A DNA stretch of 64,000 bases, taken from assembly GCA_038260305.1 (NCBI GenBank), contig JBBSNY010000017.1, forward strand, positions 19,299 through 83,298, in the 5' to 3' direction. Of this stretch, positions 17,275 to 24,944 are shown piece after piece. Under the pieces are notes generated by a model. The model saw only the letters and a list, made by a program, of their open reading frames with translations, did not search any database and was not told the DNA's origin. A program made the translations under genes and the position numbers. Origin of the DNA: CADCVQ01 sp038260305. GTDB lineage: Bacteria > Actinomycetota > Thermoleophilia > Solirubrobacterales > Solirubrobacteraceae. The number at the start of each line of letters is the position of its first letter. The first letter of the stretch is position 1.

Positions 17275-17472
17275 ATGACGTACTCGATCTTCGATACCAC
17301 CGGCAACCTCGTCGAGGCGTTCACCGAGCGCGGCGCGGCGCTGGATTGCCTCGCCGGAATCGCCCAGGCCGAACCCGACGCAGCCGCCGAGGTCTACCTC
17401 GTCGCACAGGACGACACCGGCAACATCGTCGGCGAGACCGTCTACGCATCATCCGTGTCAGTTCCGGCGTAG
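17275..17472 (+). CDS. Small hypothetical protein in island
   Basis: 65 aa, MTYSIFDTTGNLVEAFTERG..., with a CTAAGG site 5 nt before the ATG. The pattern (short beta hairpin F-D-T-T-G-N, helix AALDCLAGIAQAEPDAAAEV, strand VYLVAQDDTGNIVG) fits a compact alpha/beta domain often seen as small standalone actinobacterial proteins of unknown role. It probably shares a transcript with the gene at 16866. Confidence 0.65.
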   Translation: MTYSIFDTTGNLVEAFTERGAALDCLAGIAQAEPDAAAEVYLVAQDDTGNIVGETVYASSVSVPA

Positions 17473-17497
17473 AAGAGGTCGCGAGTCTGATCGCCGG

Positions 17498-17520
17498 GCG
17501 GGCACCTCGGGGATGCCCGC
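17498..17520. terminator. Possible bidirectional hairpin between convergent genes
   Basis: A perfect 7-bp stem (GCGGGCA / TGCCCGC) with a 9-nt loop sits between the plus-strand pair ending at 17472 and the minus-strand operon ending at 17626. No U-tract follows on either strand; the call rests on position. Confidence 0.35.
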
Positions 17521-17625
17521 GATACCCGTTGCAGCCGCCGGGCCAGGCCCAGAACGTACGGCCAGAAAGCGACGGGTTTCGACGGGTCTCCTTCCAAATG
17601 GGTTCTCGGGACCGGACCTGCGCCT

Positions 17626-18750
17626 TCAGGGCGGACCCTCGGCGTCCTGCTCTCCTGTCAGCTCGATGAGGATCTCGCTGTCGGGCAGCACGTAGGCGTC
17701 GAGGCCGACCTTGAAGCCGCCGGGCGCCATGTCAAAGTTCATCGTGGTGGCAGTGCCGATCCAGGCGCCCCGCGTTGGCGGCAATCCTTCGTAGGTGAGG
17801 AGCCTCCCCGGCTTGAGGAACGGTTCCGCAGAGAATCGGGCGTTGACGACGACCGAGCCGCCGTCGCGCTGCCAACTGACCTGCGCATCGAGCGGAACCT
17901 CGACGGGCCGGGTGTGGATCGTCCGGTCTGAGATCACCATGCCGACCTGGCTGACTAGGCGGTCGATGTGATGAAACGAGTCAAGATAGTCGCGGGCGTC
18001 GTCGGTGAGCCCGGTCGTTACCTCGGCGAGCAGGGCGCGCGTGTATGCCGCGCGGCTGATCAGATAGCCACCCGCCTCCTGGTCGAGACGATCAGGGGTC
18101 GTGCGCTCGTCGAACTCTTCGCACGCCTCTTCGAGGTTCCGTCGGCCGTCGTCGGTGAGCGAGGCCGTCGCCCTCACGAACGCACTCCGCTCCGCCGTGC
18201 GTTCCACCGCCTCGACCAGCGACGAGATCGCTTGTTGCCAGGCGTCCGCCTCGACGTTGGCGAGCGTCGCACGTGGAGGCCGTTCAGACCGCGCCCCCGG
18301 CAGTCGCAACGCGGCTGGCCACGGCATGCCTGAGTCGAGCAGGCCGTCCATCTCGACCGAGGGTGCCTGAGCGCGAAGGCTCGGAACGGGAATGTCGGGA
18401 TAGCCGGGCAGCCGCGAACGGATGTGCTCAATCAGTCCGAGCAGTGTCTCTGCCGCCGGGCGTGCGTCGTCAATCAGTGCCCGGAACTCCGGGATCCGCA
18501 GCAGCTGGTTGTAGTCCGCTCCGGGCATCGGTAACGGCGGGAGGATCGGCGCGTAGATCCCAACGAGCAGCGGCCGGCTTCCGAGCATGCCCATGCCGGC
18601 GACGAGGTTGTTGAGCGCGGTTTCGCCGGGATCCCAAGCGTCGCCTCGATCGTCGTGGTCGAAGACTCGCTGAAGGCCACGCACCTGCGGGCTGGATCTG
18701 AGGGCACCGGCTACGGCATCGGCGTGGGTCCAGACGTCAGCGGTGCTCAT
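17626..18750 (-). CDS. Island operon gene 4, unknown (374 aa)
   Basis: The last gene of the four-gene island operon. The ATG at 18750 (MSTADVWTHADAVAGALRSS) has GGAG 8 nt upstream and lies 10 bp after the stop of the NTPase gene. The middle (about 155-280) is strongly helical with many charged residues (LVEAVERTAERSAFVRATAS, RRNLEEACEEFDERTTPDRL), perhaps coiled coil; the last 90 residues are beta-rich (VSWQRDGGSVVVNARFSAEP). No nuclease, membrane or NTPase motif is seen. In a defence operon such a protein could be the target sensor, but that is conjecture. Confidence 0.8.
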   Translation of the reverse strand: MSTADVWTHADAVAGALRSSPQVRGLQRVFDHDDRGDAWDPGETALNNLVAGMGMLGSRPLLVGIYAPILPPLPMPGADYNQLLRIPEFRALIDDARPAAETLLGLIEHIRSRLPGYPDIPVPSLRAQAPSVEMDGLLDSGMPWPAALRLPGARSERPPRATLANVEADAWQQAISSLVEAVERTAERSAFVRATASLTDDGRRNLEEACEEFDERTTPDRLDQEAGGYLISRAAYTRALLAEVTTGLTDDARDYLDSFHHIDRLVSQVGMVISDRTIHTRPVEVPLDAQVSWQRDGGSVVVNARFSAEPFLKPGRLLTYEGLPPTRGAWIGTATTMNFDMAPGGFKVGLDAYVLPDSEILIELTGEQDAEGPP

Positions 18751-18760
18751 GTGTGTCTCC

Positions 18761-21307
18761 TCAAATGCGGCCGAAGCCGGGGAGCAAGGATGTGAGGGCT
18801 TCGGCGACCGCGTCGGTAGCGGCCGCCTCGGGCGACTGTCGGATGAAGTCCTCGGCGAGCGTCGAGGACCGCAGATCGTCGGGCGGCTCGGGCGAGAAGT
18901 CGACATGTACGACGTCCGCGTCGTAGGTGTAGTGGAGGCGGTGCTCGTCGCCGAAGCGCTCAGACGTGACCGAGTTGACGGTTCCGTGCAGTCCGCGCCA
19001 GCCGAGGTGGTCGCTGACGGCCTCGGCGAGCGTCGGCACGACGCCATCGACGATCCGGCGCATCACTTGCCGCCGCGCGACGAAGTGCTCCTCGATAGCG
19101 CGAGCAAGCTCGGTGGGCTCGCATGGGCGTCCTGGCGGGCCAGGAGCGTGAGTCTCGAGCATAGGTCGCAGCAACTCCAGCAGGAGAACGGTTGCGAGTC
19201 GCAGAGGTCCGACGCGCTCGCCAAACTGCACGCCCGCGAGCGCTTGGGCGAGATCTTCGCCGCCGGGTCCGAGCAGATAGGCGGCGACGCCAGGCTCGGT
19301 ATCGACGGTCAGAACGCGTGCTTCCGTCAGCGCGGCGGCGCGGTCGGTGGCGAGGTGCTCGGCAACGAGCCGACCGAAGACCAGCGTGGCCTTTTCGGCG
19401 AGGTCGGCGGGGTCTGAGCAATCGCGCAGGGCAGCCGAAGTACACACGATGAGGTCGGCGGCACACGCGTGCAAAAAGGCGTCGTCGCAGCGGCCGGCCT
19501 CGGCGAGGTGCGACGCGACGGTCGACCAGTCGCGGCCGAACCGCTCGGGCGTGGAGATGAGGCCGTTGCGGATCGCGTCCGCGGCCAGCCAGTCACGGAA
19601 GGAGTCGTGCCAGAGCGAGTAGCCGCTGAGATCTTCGTCTGCGACGAAGAGGCCGATGGCCTCCAGTTTCTCAATGACGCCGATCGGGGCGATACCGTCA
19701 TTGATGAAGCCTCGCTCGCGCAGCCCCTTTGCTGCGTCTTCGAAGTCAGACAGCCAAGTCCACCGGTCAAGTGAGAACCGCCCATCTTCAACCAGCTTGG
19801 CGCACGCGACTCCGATGACACCAAGGCAGCTCTGAAGTTCGGCGGCCATGCCGGCGTTTCTGGCGAGCCGGTTGACGAAGCCCGCATACACCGACCCGAC
19901 GCTGGTGACCTTCTCGCCGGCGAGTATGAGCTCGAGCGCCATCGTGAAGAGCAGCGGGTTGCCTGCGGCTTCGCCGAGCGTGCGTCCGAGTTCGGCGACG
20001 ATCGGCCTGGGATCTGCGCCCATGCGTGCCTCCGCGATCTCCTCGCGCAGCTGTCGGTCTAGTGTGCGCAGTTGGTACGCCGGCAGATCCAGCGGTCGCA
20101 GTCCGCCCACTGACCGCCCGGCGACCAAGACGGTGGGGCACCGCAGCTGTCTTCGGACGTCCTCTATGTCTCGGGCCAGGGCATGGCGCATCTGGGGATC
20201 GAGCTCAGAGGCCCCGTCGATTATGAGGGCCGTCTCCTGCCGTGACAGCAGAAGCGACCCGGTCGACGGCGACAGAGTCCGGCCCAGCACGCGGCTGACC
20301 GCGGCCCCTACTGTCGCCGCGAGCGTTCCGGCGGTGTAGGTCCTGGGGGCGAGCAGCACCGGAACCAAACCGACCTCGGCGGCGCGCCGACGCAGCATCT
20401 CCGCCGACCGCGACTTGCCGGCGCCCGCCGGCCCGACGATCAGACAATCGCGGTCGAGCAGGTCCAGGACCGGCTCCGTCGACGACCATGGGCCACCGTT
20501 CGGAGCGTTGGCCAGGGCGTCGAGCGCGGAGACCGTTGGCGTGATCGACTGGAGCTCGGTTCCGAGCTCCACGAGATCCTCGATGGACGGCAGGTCGGCT
20601 ATCGCGCGCCGGTACTCGCCAGCGACCGCCTCCGACCACGGCGTCGCCGCGTCGATGACGTCCACATCTACGCCGACGATTTCGGCGATCTCCCGCCGGG
20701 TCAGACGGCTTTCGGCGTCTGAGGGGGCCGAACCGCACTCGTCGATTCGTCGCAGCAGCCGCCCGATGCGCAACTCGGCGTCTTCGTCGGTGACAGCGAC
20801 ATCGAGGTCGGCCAGTGCGCGAAGGCGTCGCACCGCGCTATCGAGCAGCGCCGGGGGGCTGTCGAAGCGGGAGATCACCTCGACGCGCCCGAGGGCGTCG
20901 GCCATGTGTGCCGTGATCCCGTAGCCGTCGAGGTAGTCCCGGTCCGCCTGTGTGGCCTCTCCTTCTCCGGCGCGGCCGAGCGCCGGCAGTAGCTTGGCCG
21001 AACTGCCGCGGCTCAGCTGCCCGTCGGTGACGAACTCCACCCGCGTATCGGCGCCATCCGCGTCCGCGATCAGTCGCTTGAGGATCTCTGCAAGCTCTCC
21101 GGGAGGCCAGTCGTAGGACTCGGCTCGGGTCTTGGCCTGGCCGGACAGCGCGACGTCCTGTCCAGTGCCTGAGGCGTAGTCGACGGCGTCGGCGCCGGCG
21201 TCGACATCCAGCCAATCTCCAAGTTGGCCCTCGAGAACGTCCATGGCCCGGGACGTCGTCAGGGCCGCCTGGAACGCGATGCCGCGCCAAGTGTCCGCTC
21301 CGCTCAT
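18761..21307 (-). CDS. Island operon gene 3: QxK nuclease fused to STAND-like NTPase
   Basis: An 848-aa two-part protein. Residues 1-150 resemble the DUF4297/Cap4-type dsDNA nuclease: WRGIAFQAALTTSRAM, then D51 and Q57-A-K59 in GQDVALSGQAKTR, a PD-(D/E)xK-type D-x5-Q-x-K. A P-loop NTPase follows: Walker A GPAGAGKS at 292-299 and Walker B ALIIDGASELD at 360-370, then a long helical region (500-848) as in STAND ATPases. In known antiphage STAND proteins the C-terminal part senses a phage product and the NTPase drives nuclease activation. The ATG at 21307 overlaps the stop of the HEPN gene by 4 bp. Defence function is inferred from architecture and context. Confidence 0.82.
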   Translation of the reverse strand: MSGADTWRGIAFQAALTTSRAMDVLEGQLGDWLDVDAGADAVDYASGTGQDVALSGQAKTRAESYDWPPGELAEILKRLIADADGADTRVEFVTDGQLSRGSSAKLLPALGRAGEGEATQADRDYLDGYGITAHMADALGRVEVISRFDSPPALLDSAVRRLRALADLDVAVTDEDAELRIGRLLRRIDECGSAPSDAESRLTRREIAEIVGVDVDVIDAATPWSEAVAGEYRRAIADLPSIEDLVELGTELQSITPTVSALDALANAPNGGPWSSTEPVLDLLDRDCLIVGPAGAGKSRSAEMLRRRAAEVGLVPVLLAPRTYTAGTLAATVGAAVSRVLGRTLSPSTGSLLLSRQETALIIDGASELDPQMRHALARDIEDVRRQLRCPTVLVAGRSVGGLRPLDLPAYQLRTLDRQLREEIAEARMGADPRPIVAELGRTLGEAAGNPLLFTMALELILAGEKVTSVGSVYAGFVNRLARNAGMAAELQSCLGVIGVACAKLVEDGRFSLDRWTWLSDFEDAAKGLRERGFINDGIAPIGVIEKLEAIGLFVADEDLSGYSLWHDSFRDWLAADAIRNGLISTPERFGRDWSTVASHLAEAGRCDDAFLHACAADLIVCTSAALRDCSDPADLAEKATLVFGRLVAEHLATDRAAALTEARVLTVDTEPGVAAYLLGPGGEDLAQALAGVQFGERVGPLRLATVLLLELLRPMLETHAPGPPGRPCEPTELARAIEEHFVARRQVMRRIVDGVVPTLAEAVSDHLGWRGLHGTVNSVTSERFGDEHRLHYTYDADVVHVDFSPEPPDDLRSSTLAEDFIRQSPEAAATDAVAEALTSLLPGFGRI

Positions 21308-22674
21308 TCGGCTCCCTGCCGGATCCGGTGCGCGCGGTAGACAAGTAGCCGGGCGACGAGGGCCTGGGCGCGCTGGAGGTCTGAGGCGGTCGCGGCGGCT
21401 TCGACGCTGGCGCCATGCACGAGCGCGTTTCGACTTCTGCGCAAGCGCTGCAGCAGCTGCCATTCATCCTCGTCGGTCGGCACCCCCTCTTCCTCGATAG
21501 CCGCGCGCAGCCGAGTCAGCAGGGGCAGCTGGTTGAGCCGATTGATCGCGTCGATCGCGCGGCTGCGTAATGGCGCGGGCAGATCTCCGGGTACGGACTT
21601 GCGCAGACGCTTGAGCGTGGGCTCGCTGAACATACGGGGGCCGTCGGTCCCAGCGACGTAGAACTCGACCGCGTCCCAAAGCGCGGTCACCGCCTGGATC
21701 GGATCCGCCGTTGACGCGGCTCGTCGGAGCGCCTGAACGGCCTGATGGTCCTGCACGGAGAACCCCTCGGGCGGCTGGATGTCCAGGTGGCGCGGCTGTA
21801 GGTCGAGGCGCGGCCTGGCGTCGATGGGTCCGGTGCCGCGGATCCACTGACGTCCATTGACGACGCCGCGGACCCACGCGAGCTCGCCGCGCTGCGGCAG
21901 CGCCCTGCACTCGACACGTTCGAATCGCAGTGGTGTGCCGTCAGGCCAGTGCGCCGTCCCGTAGCGGAGCGTTACCACCAGCCAGTCGAGCGCACCGTCG
22001 ACCAGGGCCAGGGCCTGGCGCTCGGCGTCGAACATCAGCGAGGCGGTGACATGGCAGATCGCCAAACACTCGGAGCGTTCGAAGGGGCCGGCCAGATCAG
22101 GGACGTCCGTGAGCTCGGCGAGCGCCGGGGTCAGCGCGCGTGGTGAGACGAGCGTGATCCCGGCGATGGTTGTGCGCTCATCGACGGTCATCCCGTTGAC
22201 CGGGACGACGACCTCGAAGACTTCCCGTGGAAGCTCGTCCAAGCCCTGGATGTTTAGGCGGTCATCGCCGAGCCCTGCGGCGCGCATGATCGCGTGGATG
22301 TGTTCGATGTGCGGGACGTTCCACGTTGCGAATAGGCCGACCTGGGACTCCGTGAGCTCTGGCATGCTCGACATCTCCAGGGAGATGCGCGGGCCGGCCG
22401 GCACCGCCGAGATGACGTCGCCGACGAAGCGCGGCCCCGACCTGCGCGAGCTCGGCATGTCGATCGCAACCGGCGCGAGGTAGTCGATGAGGATCCCGCG
22501 GGCGAGTCTTTCGCGCAGGTCGACCTCGGCCCGAGGCAGCTGCGACATCGCCTCGTGCAGGTTGGCCCTGAGAATGACGGGCTGAACGTCAGTGGCACCG
22601 ATGCGCAAACCGCTGCGGTCGCGCGCCGCCATCAGTCCCAGGCGATCGAGCTCGGTAGGAGCCTCGAAGGTCAC
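21304..22674 (-). CDS. Island operon gene 2: C-terminal HEPN-motif protein
   Basis: 456 aa from the GTG at 22674, which overlaps the preceding stop (GTGA). Residues 1-300 are an unrecognised mostly beta domain (VILRANLHEAMSQLPRAEVD, PREVFEVVVPVNGMTVDERT). The last 140 residues are helical and carry RNALVH at 415-420, the R-N-x-x-x-H active-site signature of HEPN ribonucleases, close to the C-terminus as in ApeA-like antiphage proteins. If active it would cut RNA when triggered by its neighbours. A non-catalytic HEPN dimer is the alternative. Confidence 0.78.
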   Translation of the reverse strand: MTFEAPTELDRLGLMAARDRSGLRIGATDVQPVILRANLHEAMSQLPRAEVDLRERLARGILIDYLAPVAIDMPSSRRSGPRFVGDVISAVPAGPRISLEMSSMPELTESQVGLFATWNVPHIEHIHAIMRAAGLGDDRLNIQGLDELPREVFEVVVPVNGMTVDERTTIAGITLVSPRALTPALAELTDVPDLAGPFERSECLAICHVTASLMFDAERQALALVDGALDWLVVTLRYGTAHWPDGTPLRFERVECRALPQRGELAWVRGVVNGRQWIRGTGPIDARPRLDLQPRHLDIQPPEGFSVQDHQAVQALRRAASTADPIQAVTALWDAVEFYVAGTDGPRMFSEPTLKRLRKSVPGDLPAPLRSRAIDAINRLNQLPLLTRLRAAIEEEGVPTDEDEWQLLQRLRRSRNALVHGASVEAAATASDLQRAQALVARLLVYRAHRIRQGAE

Positions 22675-24518
22675 GCCGCGGGAGGTCCCTGCCGGGCGGC
22701 GAGCGGGAGCGTCTGGGACAGGCCCGAGCAGACCCTGCGCAGAGGCTCGATCAGGATCGTCGCGGCCAGCACGTAGAAGCCGAGCGGCGCCGGGACGCCG
22801 GTGAGAGCCCGCCGAGCAAGATCGCGCAGAAGGGTGAACCCCGATGCCATCTCGACGACCTCCGGGTCGGCGGCGACGCGCTCCTCGAAGTCGTCGGGCA
22901 ACTCCCAGAGGGCGACGCCGGCCAGCTGAGACGCCCGTTCGCGCACGGCGATCCAGAGATGGATGACTGACGCCTCCCAGTCGCCGCGGTCGCTTGCGTC
23001 CGCGGCCAACCGCAACCGGTCGGCCCACCGTGCCGGAGGGGGTACCACCGGGGCCGAGTCCGAGTCGCTGAGCCTCGCGCGTAGCGCGACGTCGACCTCG
23101 GTCGTCAGACGCAGCAGTCCGAACCCGCGGCCGCGGGTCTCGGCGAACGCCCCGGATTCCCACCAGCTAGGGTCGTCCGGGCTGTGCATCAGCGGCTCCC
23201 CGCCGCCTTTGTTCATCAGCCGCTGGAAGCTCTCGACGAGCGCTTGGAGGCCTGTCATCTGCCCGAGCGTCGCGGTCACCCACTGAGACTGCACGTCACC
23301 GTCGATGTCCAAGATTTCCAGTGCGCGGGGGTCGCCGGGCATGAAAGGAAGCCGGGTGTGCACGCCGGCCACCTTCGACTCAGCCTCGTCTCGCTGCGCC
23401 ATGCGTGCGGCACCGACGAGCACGCTGTGCCAGCGCGAGCTGAGCTCGGCGTGCGCCTCGTCGAGCCCGACCTGATTCAGCGCTTCCGACCATGCGCGCT
23501 CGACTTCGGTCGGCAGTCGCTCGGCGAACGACACGAGCGAAGCGAAGTCCAGCGGCACCGTGTTGCCGGCGGGCGCTCCGGCCCCGTCCGAATCGGCTAC
23601 GTCATTGGCACCGTCGGCGTCGCCCGTGTCTGCTAGGTCGCCCTCATCGCCACCCAGGTCAGGTTCGGCACCCTGGTCCCCCCCGTGCTCGGCGGACTCC
23701 TTCGACGCCTGCGCGAGCCACTGCTCGGACTGGCGGATCGCGACGTACAGGGCGACGATCCGGTCCAATGGAAACGACTTGAACGAGATGTTCGAGGACT
23801 GGGCGTCCTCCGCGGCGGCGGTGAGGAACACTGCGGGGGCGCCCAACGGCACCTCGGCGGCGAGACGACGAAGGAACAATGCGCGCCGATCGATGAGCTC
23901 CTCGTACGCGAGGATCCAGTGCACGGTCATCTGCTGGGCGACCAGAACCGCGCCGCGCAGTCGCTCGATGACCGCAGCGTCGCCGACATCGGCGCCCACT
24001 TCGGCCTCGACCTTGGCGTTCGCCGCGTCCGTCAGGTGAAGAGCTCCGTCCCGGACGGTCAGGTTCGCGCGCCGGTCCCCCATTACCGGCGCCAGCGAGA
24101 TCGCACCGCGCCACCGGCTGCTGTCCCGAAGCTCGGCCACGGTGGCGGCCAAGCCTTCGTACTGATTCTCTGGCAGGTCGCGCTGCGCGTGCGCGAGAAG
24201 ATCGTGAGGCACTTCGGTGAGCGCTGCGCATACGGCGCCGATCGCGGCTGCGAGAGGCCCAAGCGCCGCGGGCGGAGCCGGCCGGTCCCGCGCCACCTGC
24301 GACTCGTGCTGCTGGTCGGCGACGCCCAGCAGCTGTACCGCCCGGGCGTAGGCCGCGTTGGCCGAAAGCCGGTTGATGATCTCGGCGGCCTGATCGAACT
24401 CCGTCAGCTCGGCCTGCGTCAGGGGCCTGTGGATCTCGATCACGGGGGCACCCTGCGGCTGCGGGATCTGCCCTGCCAGCCGCCACTCCGTATCGCTGTT
24501 CGACATCTGTCTGCTCAC
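22671..24518 (-). CDS. Island operon gene 1, unknown (615 aa)
   Basis: The first gene of the operon, starting at GTG 24518 because AAGGAG lies 4 nt upstream (the ATG four codons later is too far from it). Residues 30-265 are largely helical; 276-315 is an acidic Gly/Asp-rich linker (GGDQGAEPDLGGDEGDLADT); 316-500 is mixed; 510-615 is helical (WADRLRLAADASDRGDWEAS...) and may be a degenerate HEPN- or TPR-like bundle. No catalytic motif recognised. Its stop overlaps the next GTG by 4 bp, so all products are made together. Confidence 0.78.
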   Translation of the reverse strand: MSRQMSNSDTEWRLAGQIPQPQGAPVIEIHRPLTQAELTEFDQAAEIINRLSANAAYARAVQLLGVADQQHESQVARDRPAPPAALGPLAAAIGAVCAALTEVPHDLLAHAQRDLPENQYEGLAATVAELRDSSRWRGAISLAPVMGDRRANLTVRDGALHLTDAANAKVEAEVGADVGDAAVIERLRGAVLVAQQMTVHWILAYEELIDRRALFLRRLAAEVPLGAPAVFLTAAAEDAQSSNISFKSFPLDRIVALYVAIRQSEQWLAQASKESAEHGGDQGAEPDLGGDEGDLADTGDADGANDVADSDGAGAPAGNTVPLDFASLVSFAERLPTEVERAWSEALNQVGLDEAHAELSSRWHSVLVGAARMAQRDEAESKVAGVHTRLPFMPGDPRALEILDIDGDVQSQWVTATLGQMTGLQALVESFQRLMNKGGGEPLMHSPDDPSWWESGAFAETRGRGFGLLRLTTEVDVALRARLSDSDSAPVVPPPARWADRLRLAADASDRGDWEASVIHLWIAVRERASQLAGVALWELPDDFEERVAADPEVVEMASGFTLLRDLARRALTGVPAPLGFYVLAATILIEPLRRVCSGLSQTLPLAARQGPPAA

Positions 24519-24580
24519 GTCACTCCTTGGGCCGAAGACGGGCTCTGTCTACCGGGTCAGATGATCGACGCCGTCCGACG

Positions 24581-24596
24581 GATCCCAGCCGGGATC
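24581..24596. promoter_or_regulatory. Palindrome upstream of the island operon
   Basis: A perfect 6-bp inverted repeat (GATCCC / GGGATC) with a 4-nt loop lies 63 bp upstream of the operon's start codon, a reasonable place for an operator. No convincing -35/-10 pair could be fixed. The rest of the 308-bp gap 24519-24826 holds the repeats annotated next. Confidence 0.35.
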
Positions 24597-24676
24597 AGCA
24601 GCGCGCGGATGGCTGACGACCGCTGAGGCAAACCAGATCGCTCGGTGCGGTGAGCACCGCTTGGCGACCGGAGCGT

Positions 24677-24707
24677 GTGCTGGAGAACACGTAGCCCTCT
24701 CCAGCAC
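24677..24707. repeat. Perfect 10-bp inverted repeat near right island end
   Basis: GTGCTGGAGA (24677-24686) and TCTCCAGCAC (24698-24707) flank an 11-nt loop. The left half includes one copy of the island motif (TGGAGAACAC at 24681). No U-tract follows. It may be a recombination accessory site or a terminator for readthrough from outside. Confidence 0.55.
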
Positions 24708-24744
24708 GCGCGCGCTGACGGCCGACCGGGACGCGCACCAGGAC

Positions 24745-24767
24745 CGGGGAACATTGCTGGGGAACAC
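24745..24767 (+). repeat. Right arm-type direct repeats
   Basis: CGGGGAACAT (24745) and TGGGGAACAC (24758) start 13 nt apart, 60 bp inside the tRNA 3' end. They mirror the pair at 16472-16493, including the GCTGGGGAACAC second copy, and lie in the same orientation. Confidence 0.55.
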
Positions 24768-24826
24768 TCTTAGTCGCTGTCGACGGCATGCCGCAAGAAT
24801 AGCGCCGATTACCAGGCGCTTTGGAG

Positions 24827-24899
24827 TGGAGCCAGGCGGGTTCGAACCGCCGACCTCCTGCTTGCAAAGCAGGCGCTCTCCCAGCTGAGCTATGGCCCC
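24827..24899 (-). tRNA. tRNA-Ala (anticodon TGC), island attachment site
   Basis: A complete 73-nt cloverleaf on the minus strand beginning GGGGCCATAGCTCAGC, with G3-U70, anticodon stem-loop CCTGC-TTTGCAA-GCAGG (anticodon TGC, reading GCA and other GCN codons) and T arm GGTTCGAACCC. Its 3' half (24827-24876) is repeated at 16347-16396, so it is the integration target that was restored after island insertion. Confidence 0.96.
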
Positions 24900-24944
24900 G
24901 GGAGGACGCAGTCTAGCCCGCGCGAACGCCCGCGCCGCCCCTGG

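Larger units (their letters stand above)
16347..24826. mobile_element. tRNA-Ala-flanked genomic island, no integrase
   Basis: The 8480-bp interval is bounded on the left by a 50-nt copy of the 3' half of a tRNA-Ala gene and on the right by the complete tRNA-Ala(TGC) gene, in the same orientation with one mismatch. Copies of a 10-bp motif (YGGRGAACAY) lie just inside each end. This is the layout left by a tyrosine recombinase that inserts in the 3' half of a tRNA gene and restores it. The cargo is two small plus-strand genes and a four-gene minus-strand operon. No integrase, excisionase, transposase or replication gene is inside, so it would need a recombinase in trans or has lost its own. Confidence 0.8.

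Noticed and set aside
16347..24826. A prophage or integrative conjugative element
   Set aside because: No structural, replication, relaxase, integrase or transposase gene is present.
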